A stretch of DNA of 64,000 bases from Archangium gephyra (lineage in GTDB: Bacteria; Myxococcota; Myxococcia; Myxococcales; Myxococcaceae), in NCBI RefSeq assembly GCF_001027285.1, contig NZ_CP011509.1, positions 4,410,501 through 4,474,500 of the forward strand, read 5' to 3'. Shown here one piece after another: positions 17,396 to 26,963 of this stretch. The notes under the pieces are model-generated. The model saw nothing but the letters and a program-made list of their open reading frames with translations, did no database searches and was not told where the DNA came from. The stretch's first letter is position 1; every line of letters begins with the position of its first letter. The position numbers were made by a program, and so were the translations under genes.

Positions 17396-19215
17396 ATGCT
17401 CTGGAGGGATTGAAGGTGAACGCACCGGAGGGCCTCAAGGGCCTGTCGGTGTGGACCACGCAGCCGTCCTGGCTGGGGGGCCTGGTGGGGCTGGGGCTGG
17501 CGCTGTTCTACGGCAAGCTCACGTACTCGGTGCCCGAGGGCCGTGGCTGGCTCTTCCTGGGGTTGTTGCTGGCGGCGCTGGTGATGAACGCCGTGCTGTC
17601 CGGCGCCCAGGAGCGTCACGCGCTGCGCGTGCTGCGGGCGGTGGAGCAGGGGCGGTTGCCGGCCAATCCGGACAACCTGCGCCGCGCGCTCCAGGAGGTC
17701 CGCCGCATTCCCGGCCGCTGCTTCTGGTTCACGCTCCAGGGGTGGCTGGGGGGAGCGCTGATGCTGGCGGTGACGTTCCCGCCCCTGGCCCAGGCCCCGT
17801 GGAGCACGGGGATGCGCATCGTCCTGGTGGGCCTGTCGATCGGCCCGCTGTCCTCCATGCTCGTCTACCTCATGGTGGTCCGCCGGGGCCGCCGGGCCTC
17901 CGAGCGCATCGCCGCGCAGGGCCTGTCCCCGCAGGAGGTCATCGCCGCGCTTCCCGCCGAGCGGCTGCGGCTGCGGCGCCGGCTGGTGATGTTCACCGCG
18001 GTGGCGGTGCTCAGCCCGTCCATCTTCATCCTCGATGTGTCGGTGAGCCGCACGCTGAGCACCGTGGATCAGCTCCTGGATGCGAGGGGGGCGCCCGCGG
18101 TGCAGCAGAAGGTGGTGCACAACGCGCGCAAGGCCACCGGCAAGCCGTTGGTGGTGCTGGCCGCGCTGGTGGTGCTGCTGGTGGTGGGCACGGCGTACGT
18201 GGCGGGCACGGCGCTGGCCGAGCCCCTGCGCGCCCTGTCCGAGGACGCCACCCGCATCGCCCAGGGCGAGGTGCGCACCCCGCGCTTCATCCCCGCCGAG
18301 GACGAGGTGTGGGCCGTGTCCGGTGCCTTCACGCGCATGCAGGCCCAGCTGGCCCAGGCGCTCGTGCAGCTGCAGCGCGCGGGACTGCAGATCTCCTCCA
18401 CCACCGAGCAGCTGGTGGCCACCTCGGCGGACCAGGAGTCCGGAGCGGGGGAGCAGGCCATCTCGCTCAACGAGACGCGGGCCACCACCGAGGAGCTGGC
18501 GCGCTCGGCGCAGCAGATCGCCGTCAACGCCGAGTCGGTGTCCACCATGGCGGAGACGACCTTCGGGGCGGCGCAGAGCGGGCAGCGCAGCGCGGCGGCC
18601 TTCCTCGCGGCCATGCACCGCATGAAGGCGGACAACCAGGGCATCGCCGATGCCGTGGTGCGGCTCAACAAGCGGGTGCAGCAGATCGGCAAGGTGGTGG
18701 AGTTCATCAACGAGATCGCCGACAAGTCGGACCTGCTGGCGCTCAACGCCGAGCTGGAGGGCACCAAGGCGGGCGAGCCCGGCCGGGGCTTCTCGCTGGT
18801 GGCCGCGGAGATGCGCCGCCTGGCGGAGAACGTGCTGTCCTCCACCCTGGCCATCGAGCGGCTCATCGACGAAATCCGTGACGCCACCCAGGCGGCGGTG
18901 ATGGCCACCGAGGCCGGTTTGAAGACGACGGAGCGCGGCGCCTCCCTGGCGGCGCAGGTGGACCAGAGCCTGGGCCTCATCCTCGAGCTGGCGCGGCAGA
19001 CGTCCCACGCCGTGCGCTCCATCTCCCTGGCCACCCAGCAGCAGCAGACGGGCACGGATCAGCTCGCCGCGGCCATGGGAGACATCCTGCGCGTCACCGA
19101 GGAGAACGCCGAGGCCACCCAGCAGATGGTGGCGGCCAACACGGACCTGTCCGCGCTGGCGAGGGACTTGAAGGCCACGGTGCAACGCTTCCGCGTGGCC
19201 GAGAGGGAGGGGTGA
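17392..19215 (+). CDS. Methyl-accepting chemotaxis protein, 6-TM (first of tandem pair)
   Basis: A 607-residue receptor with six N-terminal hydrophobic helices (about 25-270) and no periplasmic ligand domain. A HAMP-like linker (LSEDATRIAQGEV...IPAEDEVWAVSGAF) leads into the cytoplasmic signalling coiled coil. The tip reads LLALNAELEGTKAGEPGRGF instead of the usual ALNAAIEAARAGE. The ATG overlaps the previous stop (ATGA). It is most similar to the next gene, and the two are tandem paralogs. Sensing probably occurs within the membrane or through a partner such as the upstream lipoprotein. Confidence 0.9.
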   Translation: MNALEGLKVNAPEGLKGLSVWTTQPSWLGGLVGLGLALFYGKLTYSVPEGRGWLFLGLLLAALVMNAVLSGAQERHALRVLRAVEQGRLPANPDNLRRALQEVRRIPGRCFWFTLQGWLGGALMLAVTFPPLAQAPWSTGMRIVLVGLSIGPLSSMLVYLMVVRRGRRASERIAAQGLSPQEVIAALPAERLRLRRRLVMFTAVAVLSPSIFILDVSVSRTLSTVDQLLDARGAPAVQQKVVHNARKATGKPLVVLAALVVLLVVGTAYVAGTALAEPLRALSEDATRIAQGEVRTPRFIPAEDEVWAVSGAFTRMQAQLAQALVQLQRAGLQISSTTEQLVATSADQESGAGEQAISLNETRATTEELARSAQQIAVNAESVSTMAETTFGAAQSGQRSAAAFLAAMHRMKADNQGIADAVVRLNKRVQQIGKVVEFINEIADKSDLLALNAELEGTKAGEPGRGFSLVAAEMRRLAENVLSSTLAIERLIDEIRDATQAAVMATEAGLKTTERGASLAAQVDQSLGLILELARQTSHAVRSISLATQQQQTGTDQLAAAMGDILRVTEENAEATQQMVAANTDLSALARDLKATVQRFRVAEREG

Positions 19216-21035
19216 TGCGGACCCCGCGCTTCCTGCGTTACCGGCGTCCCTTCAGCCGCCGCCTGGTGATGGCGGTCGCCTACGCCAACCTCACCACCTC
19301 CATCCTCAGCGGGCGCTATGCCCAGCTCACCATCGGCGAGCGGCTGGATGACAGCCTGCCGCTGTTCCTCAAGCTGATGGGGGTGTTCTCCTGTACCGCC
19401 ATCGTGGTGCAGGCGGTGCTCTGCCTGCGCCGGCTGCGGGGGCTGCTCGAGGTGGAGGCCGCGGAAGGACCGAGCCAGCCGGAGCAGCTCGGCCAGGCGC
19501 TGCGGGAGGTCCACGGCCTCGCCGACTTCACCTTCGTCTCCACGCTGGCGATGTGGCTGCTCACCTCCGTCCTCGTCAACCTGGGGCTGTGGGTGAGCGG
19601 CGCGTCCAACGGCCTGCTGGAGGCGCTGCGCATCGGCCTGCCGGGGCTGCTCTTCGGTCCGCTCTCCGCGCTGCTGACGTACTGCATCGTCACGCTGCGG
19701 GCCCGGCGCGTGGTGCTGGACATGGGCCCCCTGGGCCTGACGCCCGAGCTGGCCATCTCCGTGGCGCCCCGGCGCTCGCAGATCCGCCTGCGGCTGAGCC
19801 TCTTCACCGCCATCGTCGTGGTGACGCCCGCGGCGCTCATCTGGGACGTGAGCTATTCGCTGGCCAACCGGGCCTTCGATCAGATGCTGGCCGAGGCCGA
19901 TCCGAAGCTGCAGGAGCAGCTGGCCGAGACACTGCGCACCGAGGCGCTGTGGTCCGGCGGCGCGCTGTGTCTGCTCGTCTTCGGAGTGGCCCTGGCCGCG
20001 GCCTACCTGGGCGGCACGCTGCTGGGCCGTCCCATGCGCCAGCTGGGCGAGGACGCCCACCGCATCGCCGAGGGAGACCTGAGCCGCCCGCGCGTCATCC
20101 CCGCCGAGGACGAGGTGTGGTCCGTCTCCGCCGCCTTCTCCACCATGCGGGCCCACCTGGCGGACGTGCTGGCGCAGCTGCAGCGCGCCGGCTACCGCAT
20201 CGGCACCACCACCGAGGAGATCCTCTCCACCTCCTCGCGCTACGAGGCCGGTGCCGCCGAGCAGGCCAGCTCGCTGGACGAGACGAGCGCCACCACCGAG
20301 GAGCTGGCGCGCTCGGCCCGGCAGATCGCCGAGAACGCGGGCTCGGTGGCGGAGATCGCCCACAAGACGCTCGCGGCGGCCCGCCAGGGCCAGGCCAGCG
20401 CCGAGGCCTTCCTGGAGACGATGAACCGCATGCGCCACGACAACCAGGCCATCGCCACCGCGGTGGCCCGGTTGAACAAGCGTGTGCAGCAGATTGGAAA
20501 GATCGTCGAGTTCATCAACGGCGTGGCCGACAAGTCGGATCTGCTCGCGCTCAACGCCGAGCTGGAGGGCACCAAGGCGGGCGAGGTGGGGCAGGGCTTC
20601 TCGCTGGTGGCCGCGGAGATGCGCCGCCTGGCGGAGAACGTCATCGAGTCCACCAAGGAGATCGAAGGGCTCATCGAGGAGGTGCAGGACGCCTCGGGCG
20701 GCGCGGTGATGGCCACCGAGGGCGGTGTGCGCGCCACCGAGACGGGCACCTCGCTGGCGCAGCAGGTCTCCGAGTCGCTGCGGCAGATCGTCGAGCTGGC
20801 CGGGCGCACGTCGGACGCGGTGCGGGCCATCTCGCTGGCCACGCAGCAGCAGCAGGGCGGAACGGATCTGCTCGCCGAGGCCATGGCGGACATCCTGCGC
20901 ATCACCCAGCAGAGCCACAACGCCACCAAGCAGGTCATCGGCGCCAATGGAGACCTCTCCACGCTGGCGCGTGACTTGAGAGGGGTGGTGGAGCGCTTCC
21001 AGATCGATCCACCCGCGCCAGGGGGCAAGGTGTGA
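19215..21035 (+). CDS. Methyl-accepting chemotaxis protein, 6-TM (second of tandem pair)
   Basis: A 606-residue paralog of the preceding receptor, with the same order: six hydrophobic helices, HAMP-like IPAEDEVWSVSAAF, then the signalling domain with the same altered tip (LLALNAELEGTKAGEVGQGF). It starts at ATG 19215 in TGATG, sharing one base with the previous stop. A GTG at 19212 is in frame. The pair matches the two receptors of the M. xanthus Che3 cluster. Differences between the two are concentrated in the membrane part, which suggests different inputs feeding one kinase. Confidence 0.9.
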   Translation: MRTPRFLRYRRPFSRRLVMAVAYANLTTSILSGRYAQLTIGERLDDSLPLFLKLMGVFSCTAIVVQAVLCLRRLRGLLEVEAAEGPSQPEQLGQALREVHGLADFTFVSTLAMWLLTSVLVNLGLWVSGASNGLLEALRIGLPGLLFGPLSALLTYCIVTLRARRVVLDMGPLGLTPELAISVAPRRSQIRLRLSLFTAIVVVTPAALIWDVSYSLANRAFDQMLAEADPKLQEQLAETLRTEALWSGGALCLLVFGVALAAAYLGGTLLGRPMRQLGEDAHRIAEGDLSRPRVIPAEDEVWSVSAAFSTMRAHLADVLAQLQRAGYRIGTTTEEILSTSSRYEAGAAEQASSLDETSATTEELARSARQIAENAGSVAEIAHKTLAAARQGQASAEAFLETMNRMRHDNQAIATAVARLNKRVQQIGKIVEFINGVADKSDLLALNAELEGTKAGEVGQGFSLVAAEMRRLAENVIESTKEIEGLIEEVQDASGGAVMATEGGVRATETGTSLAQQVSESLRQIVELAGRTSDAVRAISLATQQQQGGTDLLAEAMADILRITQQSHNATKQVIGANGDLSTLARDLRGVVERFQIDPPAPGGKV

Positions 21036-23506
21036 GCGCGCGGGAGAAGCTGCTCAAGCAATTCCGGGAGCTGGTGGGGGTGCGCCTGGAGCGCATCAAC
21101 CGCCGCATCGTGGAGCTGGAGGCGGGCGCGAGCCTGGAGGCCGGCCGCACCGTGCTGCGCGAGCTGCACGGGCTCAAGGGCGAGGCCCGGATGATGGGCT
21201 TCGACGCCATCAACTCCGTCGTGCACGAGATGGAGGAGCTGGTGCGCTCCACCGAGCGCGCCGAGCATGCGATGTCCGCCGGCTCCATCGACGCGCTGCT
21301 GCATGCCGGGGACGCGGTGCTGGTGCTGGCCGGGGCCTCGCCCGAGCCGGCCCAGACGCCCCCCGAGGTGGGCAAGCTGGTGCGCTGGCTGCAGGACTGC
21401 ACCCGCGCCGAGGTCTCCGGCCAGCCGGTGCCCGCGCCCGCCCCGAGTCCGGCGTCCCCTCCGGTCTCCCGAGGCGAGCCCGCGGCGGCCCCGGCGCGCA
21501 AGGAGGCCCAGGAGAAGGAGCGGGACGAGCGGGAGGAGGTCACCCCCGCGTGGGGCTCGGCTCCGCTGAACGTCATGGTGTCCTCGCTGGTGTCCCGGCA
21601 GGCGCCGCCCCCGCCGCCACCCCCCGTGGCGTCCCCTCCGGCGCGGCCTCCCCTGGTGGGCCGCTCGGTGCCGGTGGAGCCTCCGCGCGCGCAGGCTTCC
21701 GCGACGGTCACCGCCACCACCACCATCAGCCGGATGCCGCCGGCCACGCCCGAGGTACCGCTGCGGACGGGCTCGGCGCCGGGGGTGCGCGCGGGAGACC
21801 GTGCGGACGGCTCGGTGCGCATCGGCGTGGCCAGCCTGGATCTGCTCACGAGCGCGGTGACGAACCTCACCCAGGTGTCGCGCCGCCGCGAGCTGGCCAC
21901 CACCCGCCGCCTGGAGCTGGCGCGGGAGCTGAGCCTGCTGGCGCGGGCCGCGGAGGACCTGGGGCCGGCGGCCGCCGCGCTCTCGGAGCGGCTCGGCAAG
22001 GCGAAGGAGCTGGCCGCCGCCCTGCACCGCGAGGCGAAGCTGCTGGCCAACGAGGAGCTGCGCGACCTGGGCTACGTGGCCGACGAGGTGCAGCGCCTGC
22101 GCATGCTGCCGCTCTCCGTCCTCTTCGAGCCCTACCCGCGCATGGTGCGGGACCTGGCGCGCGAGCTGGGCAAGGAAGTGGAGCTGGTGGTGGACGGCGA
22201 GGACACCCGCGCCGACCGGGCGGTGGTGGAGGCGCTGAGGGATCCCCTGCTGCACCTGGTGCGCAACGCGCTGGACCACGGGCTGGAGTCGCGGGTGGAC
22301 CGGGTGGCCACCGGCAAGCACCCGCGCGGACGGCTGACGCTGGGGGCCGCGCGTGACGGCAACCGGCTGGTGCTGCGGGTGGAGGACGACGGCGTGGGCC
22401 TGGAGCCCGTGCTGCTGCGCCGGGCGGCGGTGCGCAAGGGCTTCCTCGACGAGGCCTCGGCATCGGCGTTGACGGATCAGGCGGCGCGCGAGCTCATCTT
22501 CCTCTCGGGCTTCACCTCGCGCGAGGTGGCCACGGACATCTCCGGGCGGGGCGTGGGGCTGGACGCGGTGCGCAGCTCGCTCCGGGCGCTGGGAGGAGAC
22601 GTGCTGGTGGCCTCCACGCCGGGCGGGGGCACGCGCTTCGAGCTGCGGGTGCCGGTGTCCCTCACCGTGTCTCCGCTGCTCTTCGTGAAGGTGGCCGAGG
22701 AGACGCTCTGCCTGAGTGCCGTCCACGTCTCGCGGGCGGTGAAGGTGGAGGCCTCGCAGATCCGCGAGGTGGCCGGGCGCGCGGTGCTGCAGGTGGATGA
22801 GCAGCCCATGCCCTTCGCCTCGCTGGGGGCGCTGCTCGGGCTGGGGCCGGAGGAGGTGGCGGACGAGGGAGCCCTGGTGCTGGTGGTGCGCAGCCAGGGG
22901 GCCACGGCCGCGCTGGCGGTGGACCGCGTCCTGGAGGAGAGCGTCCAGGCCATCCTGCCGCTGAAGGGGCTGCTGGGGCGCTTCCCCCACCTCACGGGCG
23001 CCACCACGCTGGCGGACGGACGGCTCGCCATGGTGCTCTCGGCGGCCCACCTCATCGCCAGCGCCCAGGGCGCCATGGGCCTGCGGGTGCCCCGGGCGCC
23101 CGCCGCCGCCCGTCCGCCTGCCGCTCCCCGCCGCCGGATCCTCGTGGTGGACGACTCCCCCCTCACCCGGGAGCTGATCGGCTCCCTGCTGGAGGCCGTG
23201 GGGTACGACGTCATCATGGCCACCGACGGCATGGAGGCCCTGGACATGCTCAACGCGGCCCCCAATGGTCCCAGGGTGGACCTGGTCTGCACGGACCTGG
23301 AGATGCCCCGGGTGGACGGGTTGGAGCTGACCCGCCGGCTCAAGGCCCATGCGACCCACAAGGTCCTCCCGGTGGTCATCCTCACCACGCGTGGGGGAGA
23401 GGAGGACCGGCAGCGCGGGTTGGCGGCGGGGGCGGACGGCTACATCACCAAGGGTGACCTGGTGCGTCAGGATCTGGTGGACGTGGTGGGCCGTCTCCTG
23501 GGCTGA
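21032..23506 (+). CDS. cheA: CheA histidine kinase with C-terminal receiver
   Basis: An 824-residue hybrid CheA. The Hpt domain has phospho-acceptor His46 (LRELHGLKGEARMMGF). A ~120-residue Pro-rich linker follows, then dimerisation helices and the HATPase domain (N box HLVRNALDHGLES; G boxes VEDDGVGL and DISGRGVGLDAVRSSL). A CheW-like regulatory domain comes next, and a receiver domain (from ~703) has Asp755 (VCTDLEMPRVDG). No P2 CheY-binding domain is evident. The start is GTG 21032, overlapping the MCP stop (GTGA). With no separate CheY in the cluster, the fused receiver may act as sink or output. Che3 of M. xanthus has the same arrangement. Confidence 0.92.
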   Translation: MSAREKLLKQFRELVGVRLERINRRIVELEAGASLEAGRTVLRELHGLKGEARMMGFDAINSVVHEMEELVRSTERAEHAMSAGSIDALLHAGDAVLVLAGASPEPAQTPPEVGKLVRWLQDCTRAEVSGQPVPAPAPSPASPPVSRGEPAAAPARKEAQEKERDEREEVTPAWGSAPLNVMVSSLVSRQAPPPPPPPVASPPARPPLVGRSVPVEPPRAQASATVTATTTISRMPPATPEVPLRTGSAPGVRAGDRADGSVRIGVASLDLLTSAVTNLTQVSRRRELATTRRLELARELSLLARAAEDLGPAAAALSERLGKAKELAAALHREAKLLANEELRDLGYVADEVQRLRMLPLSVLFEPYPRMVRDLARELGKEVELVVDGEDTRADRAVVEALRDPLLHLVRNALDHGLESRVDRVATGKHPRGRLTLGAARDGNRLVLRVEDDGVGLEPVLLRRAAVRKGFLDEASASALTDQAARELIFLSGFTSREVATDISGRGVGLDAVRSSLRALGGDVLVASTPGGGTRFELRVPVSLTVSPLLFVKVAEETLCLSAVHVSRAVKVEASQIREVAGRAVLQVDEQPMPFASLGALLGLGPEEVADEGALVLVVRSQGATAALAVDRVLEESVQAILPLKGLLGRFPHLTGATTLADGRLAMVLSAAHLIASAQGAMGLRVPRAPAAARPPAAPRRRILVVDDSPLTRELIGSLLEAVGYDVIMATDGMEALDMLNAAPNGPRVDLVCTDLEMPRVDGLELTRRLKAHATHKVLPVVILTTRGGEEDRQRGLAAGADGYITKGDLVRQDLVDVVGRLLG

Positions 23507-23575
23507 CATGCGCCTGCGGGACAGTGGGCCCAATTGGGTATACTCGGGGCGTCGCGCACGGGGTATGGAAGCCAC

Positions 23576-24643
23576 ATGGGCAAGAAAGTGTCAGTGCTGG
23601 TCGTTGACGACTCGCACATCTGCCGACAGCTGATCTGCGAAGCTCTGGGCCGGGATCCGGACCTGGAGGTTGTCGGGACTTGCGCCAACGGCAAGGAGGC
23701 GCTGGAGGCCGCGCGAGAGCTGCGTCCACAGGTCATCACCATGGACGTGGAGATGCCGGTGATGGATGGGCTCACGGCCGTGGAGCACATCATGGCCGAG
23801 GTGCCCACGCCCATCCTCATGCTGACGGCGGATCCTCGCCAGCAGGCGCCGGAGCTGACGTGCCGGGCGCTGGAGCTGGGCGCGCTGGCCTTGCAGATCA
23901 AGCCCGCCATCGACGCGGGCACCGAGGCGTGGAACCTGTCGCGCGAGGTGAAGCTGCTGTCCTCGGTGCGTGTCATCCGGCACATCCACAACAGCAAGCG
24001 CCGGCCGCCGTTGCCGGGCGCGGGTGGGGCGGTGGCGCCCGCGCCGGTGGTGGGCATGCCGTACGGGGTGCTGGCGGTGGCCAGCTCCACCGGTGGCCCG
24101 CAGGTCCTCTTCCGGATGCTCTCGGAGCTGCCGGCGGACTTCCCCACGCCCATCGTCATCGTCCAGCACATCAACGCCGCCTTCTCCGAGTCGCTGGCGG
24201 GCTGGCTGGCCAACTCCTCGAAGCTCAAGGTGCGGCTGGCCACGGACGGCGAGCAGCTGCTGCCGGGCAACGTGCTGATCGCCCCGCCGGGGCAGCACAT
24301 GTCCATTCCCTTCCGGGGGCGCGTGGCGCTGCGGCCGGGGGTGGAGCGGGACGGGCACATGCCCTCGGGCACGGTGCTGCTGGAGAGCGCGGCCAAGGCC
24401 TACGGGCGGCGCACGCTGGGGCTCATCCTCACCGGCATGGGCGAGGACGGGGCGGACGGCATGCTCGCCATCAAGCAGGCCGGTGGCCTGACGCTGGCGC
24501 AGAACGAGGAGTCGTGCGTGGTGTTCGGCATGCCGGGCGCGTCGGTGGCGCGCAAGGCGGTGGATCACCTCGTCCACGGTGACGACATCGCGGGAGCGCT
24601 GGTGCGGCTCGCCCGGGGTGAGTCGCTCACCGCGGGGCGTTGA
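23576..24643 (+). CDS. cheB: CheB methylesterase/response regulator
   Basis: A 355-residue two-domain CheB. The receiver is [14 protein letters not shown] with [13 protein letters not shown]. The methylesterase has the Ser in ASSTGGPQ (about residue 170), the His in IVQHIN and the Asp in [11 protein letters not shown]. It demethylates the receptors in adaptation. The start is ATG 23576 ([12 protein letters not shown]); a longer in-frame start at 23534 lacks similarity. It follows cheA by 69 nt and precedes cheR by 6 nt. Confidence 0.92.
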   Translation: MGKKVSVLVVDDSHICRQLICEALGRDPDLEVVGTCANGKEALEAARELRPQVITMDVEMPVMDGLTAVEHIMAEVPTPILMLTADPRQQAPELTCRALELGALALQIKPAIDAGTEAWNLSREVKLLSSVRVIRHIHNSKRRPPLPGAGGAVAPAPVVGMPYGVLAVASSTGGPQVLFRMLSELPADFPTPIVIVQHINAAFSESLAGWLANSSKLKVRLATDGEQLLPGNVLIAPPGQHMSIPFRGRVALRPGVERDGHMPSGTVLLESAAKAYGRRTLGLILTGMGEDGADGMLAIKQAGGLTLAQNEESCVVFGMPGASVARKAVDHLVHGDDIAGALVRLARGESLTAGR

Positions 24644-24649
24644 GCGCAG

Positions 24650-26023
24650 GTGGCTCCTCCCACCTTCCCGCTGGCCTCCAGTCCCTTCCACGCCTTCGTG
24701 GCGCGGCGGACGGGCATGGCCTTGAGTGATCTGCAATGCCGCCGGCTCGACGAGAAGCTGACGGCACGGCCGGGCGGGCTGAGTCCGCAGTACCTGCTGC
24801 ACCTGCAGACGCCCGCGGGCGCGGCGGACCTGGCCGAGCTCATCGACGCCATCTCCGTGCAGAAGACGGAGCTCTTCCGGGACGAGTCGCAGCTGGCGGC
24901 GCTGCGCGCGCACGTGCTGGAGCCGATGGTGGCGAGGATGCGCCGGCCGCTGCGGGTGTGGAGCGCCGGCTGCGCCACGGGCGAGGAGGTGGCCACGCTG
25001 CTGGTGCTGCTCGCCGAGGTGGGGGCGGATGCCTCCAGCACGGTGCTGGGCACGGACATTTCGGAGACGGCCATCACGCGGGCGCGGGAGCTGTGCTTCA
25101 GCGCGGAGCAGTTGCAGCGGGTGCCCTCGGGGATGCGCGAGCGCTGGTTCCTTCCCGCGGGCGGGGGCCGCTACACGCTGGTGGGGCACCTGAAGGAGCG
25201 GGCCAGCTTCGAGTGCCACAACCTGATGGATCTGCCGTACCCGACGGCGGCGGAGGGGCAGGGCTTCGACATCATCGTCTGCCGCAACGTCCTCATCTAC
25301 TTCGCCTCCGAGTCCTTCGAGCGGGTGGTGGCGTCGCTGGCGGGGCGGTTGGCCCCCGAGGGCATGTTGGTGCTTTCCGCGGCCGAGCCGCTGCTGCGCA
25401 CGCCGCCGACGCTGCGCACCGTGCGCTTCGAGCAGGCCTTCTTCTACGCGCGGGCGCAGGAGGCCATGGCCTTCACCGACGCGTCTCCGCCCGGGGCCCC
25501 GAGGACGCCGAGCTCCAGTGGACTGCCCGCGGTGGGCACCCGCCAGCCGCTGCCCAGGACGCCGAGCTCCAGTGGACTGCCCGCGGTGGGCGCCTCGCCC
25601 GCGCTGCGGACCGCGACGTCGGGCCGCTTCCCGGCGATCACGGCTCCGCCCAGGCCGGAGGCTCCCACCGAGGTGCGGCCCGGGGATGCCGGCGCGCACA
25701 CGGAGGCGGATGCCCTCTTCGCGAAGGTGCTGGAGTGGGCCTCCTCGGGAGGCGAGGCGAGCCCCCAGACGGCGGAGGCGCTGCGGCACTGCCTCGCGTT
25801 GGATCCCGACCTGTCCGCGGCGCGCTACCTGCTGGGGATGTTGCTCGAGCAGCGGGGCGCGCCCGCCGAGGCCGCCGTGGAGTACCGGCGGGCCCTGCGC
25901 TCGCTGGAGGAGGGGAGGGCGCGCAACACTCCCTTCTTCCTCAACAACGCCCGGCTCCAGGTGGCCTGTGCGCGCGCCATCGAGCGGGTGGAGCGGGGCC
26001 CCGGTCCGCCCCCGGCGCGTTGA
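24650..26023 (+). CDS. cheR: CheR methyltransferase with TPR-like C-terminus
   Basis: A 457-residue receptor methyltransferase. The CheR domain has the SAM motif VWSAGCATGEEVATLL, LGTDISETAI, and IIVCRNVLIYF with the catalytic-site Arg/Asn. After ~280 residues comes a Pro/Ser linker containing the exact duplication RTPSSSGLPAVG twice. A C-terminal TPR-like region follows (LRHCLALDPDLSAARYLLG, EAAVEYRRALRSLEEG). CheR-TPR fusions are common where methylation feeds non-motility pathways. The start is GTG 24650. It is the last gene of the che operon. Confidence 0.92.
   Translation: MAPPTFPLASSPFHAFVARRTGMALSDLQCRRLDEKLTARPGGLSPQYLLHLQTPAGAADLAELIDAISVQKTELFRDESQLAALRAHVLEPMVARMRRPLRVWSAGCATGEEVATLLVLLAEVGADASSTVLGTDISETAITRARELCFSAEQLQRVPSGMRERWFLPAGGGRYTLVGHLKERASFECHNLMDLPYPTAAEGQGFDIIVCRNVLIYFASESFERVVASLAGRLAPEGMLVLSAAEPLLRTPPTLRTVRFEQAFFYARAQEAMAFTDASPPGAPRTPSSSGLPAVGTRQPLPRTPSSSGLPAVGASPALRTATSGRFPAITAPPRPEAPTEVRPGDAGAHTEADALFAKVLEWASSGGEASPQTAEALRHCLALDPDLSAARYLLGMLLEQRGAPAEAAVEYRRALRSLEEGRARNTPFFLNNARLQVACARAIERVERGPGPPPAR
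25502..25591 (+). repeat. 36-bp exact direct repeat in the cheR linker
   Basis: The same 36-bp sequence (beginning AGGACGCCGAGC, ending GCGGTGGGC) occurs at 25502-25537 and 25556-25591. It encodes two copies of RTPSSSGLPAVG in the disordered linker. This looks like a recent in-frame duplication. Confidence 0.85.
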
Positions 26024-26099
26024 CAGGCGGGCAGGCGGGCCGCGAGCCCGTGAAGAAGCCCGCGCGGGCCTGGGGGTTTGACCGTAAGATGCGCCCCCT

Positions 26100-26963
26100 A
26101 TGCGAAGGCTTGCCCTGATCGCCCTCCCGCTCGCGCTCTCCGGCTGCTTCTACCCCGCCGACCGCGGCCGCGCCCTGGAGACCCGTCTCGAGAAGCTCGA
26201 TGCCTCCCAGGCCCAGCTCCAGGCGGAGCTGAGGCAGACCCGTGAGCAGCTCGACGCCACGCTGCCGAAGATCGACGCGAAGATCGCCGAGGTCTCCAAG
26301 GCCCTGCAGGGCCTGGACACGGCCTCGCGCCGCTCGGGCGCGGACATCGGCATCCAGCTGCAGAAGACGGTGGAGGACCTGGCCCAGCTGCGCGGCCAGG
26401 TGGAGACGTACCTCTACAAGATTGGCGAGCTGGAGGGCGCGCTCACCAAGACGAGCGAGGAGACGGAGAAGCGGCTGCAGGCGCTCAAGGGCGACGAGGC
26501 CCTCAAGGAAGCCGAGGCCCGCAAGAAGGCCGAGGAGCTGAAGCGGCCCACGGACAAGAAGGAGTTCCTCGCGCTGGCCGAGGAGAAGGCCAAGGGCGGC
26601 GACGTGGCCGTGGCCCGGCAGCTCTACTCGGAGTTCCTCAAGAAGTGGCCCAAGGACGCGCTGGCCGCCGAGGCCCACTTCGGCCTGGGGGAGACGTACT
26701 TCACCGAGGACAAGTGCCGCGAGGCCCTCTACGAGTACGGCAAGCTGCTGCAGGAGCACCCCAAGGCGGACTCCACGCCGAACGCGTACCTGCGCTCGTC
26801 CGAGTGCTTCAAGAAGCTGAAGATGCAGGAGGAGTCGCGGCTGGCGCTCGAGGAGCTCGTGAAGGGCTACCCGAAGTCGGACGCGGCCAAGACGGCCAAG
26901 GCGCGCCTGGCCGAGCTGGACAAGGCGAAGAAGGCCGAGTCGAAGAAGGGTGGCAAGAAGTGA
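26100..26963 (+). CDS. YbgF/CpoB-like coiled-coil TPR lipoprotein
   Basis: A 287-residue lipoprotein: the signal ends in the lipobox ALSGC. Residues ~25-165 are a long Lys/Glu/Gln-rich coiled coil. The C-terminal ~115 residues are three TPR-like repeats of the YbgF (CpoB) type (RQLYSEFLKKWPKDALAAEA, EALYEYGKLLQEHPKADSTP). YbgF works with Tol-Pal in envelope constriction; here the tol genes are not adjacent. The stop codon overlaps the GTG start of the next gene (GTGA), suggesting coupled expression with the putative selenoprotein. Confidence 0.85.
   Translation: MRRLALIALPLALSGCFYPADRGRALETRLEKLDASQAQLQAELRQTREQLDATLPKIDAKIAEVSKALQGLDTASRRSGADIGIQLQKTVEDLAQLRGQVETYLYKIGELEGALTKTSEETEKRLQALKGDEALKEAEARKKAEELKRPTDKKEFLALAEEKAKGGDVAVARQLYSEFLKKWPKDALAAEAHFGLGETYFTEDKCREALYEYGKLLQEHPKADSTPNAYLRSSECFKKLKMQEESRLALEELVKGYPKSDAAKTAKARLAELDKAKKAESKKGGKK

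Noticed and set aside
20240-23575. A 1111-codon leftward open frame opposite the second MCP and cheA
   Set aside because: The sense strand encodes complete MCP and CheA domains; the antisense translation is low-complexity.
25498-25591. The cheR repeats as part of a CRISPR or mobile element
   Set aside because: There are only two copies, in frame within a coding linker; no further repeats or spacers are present.
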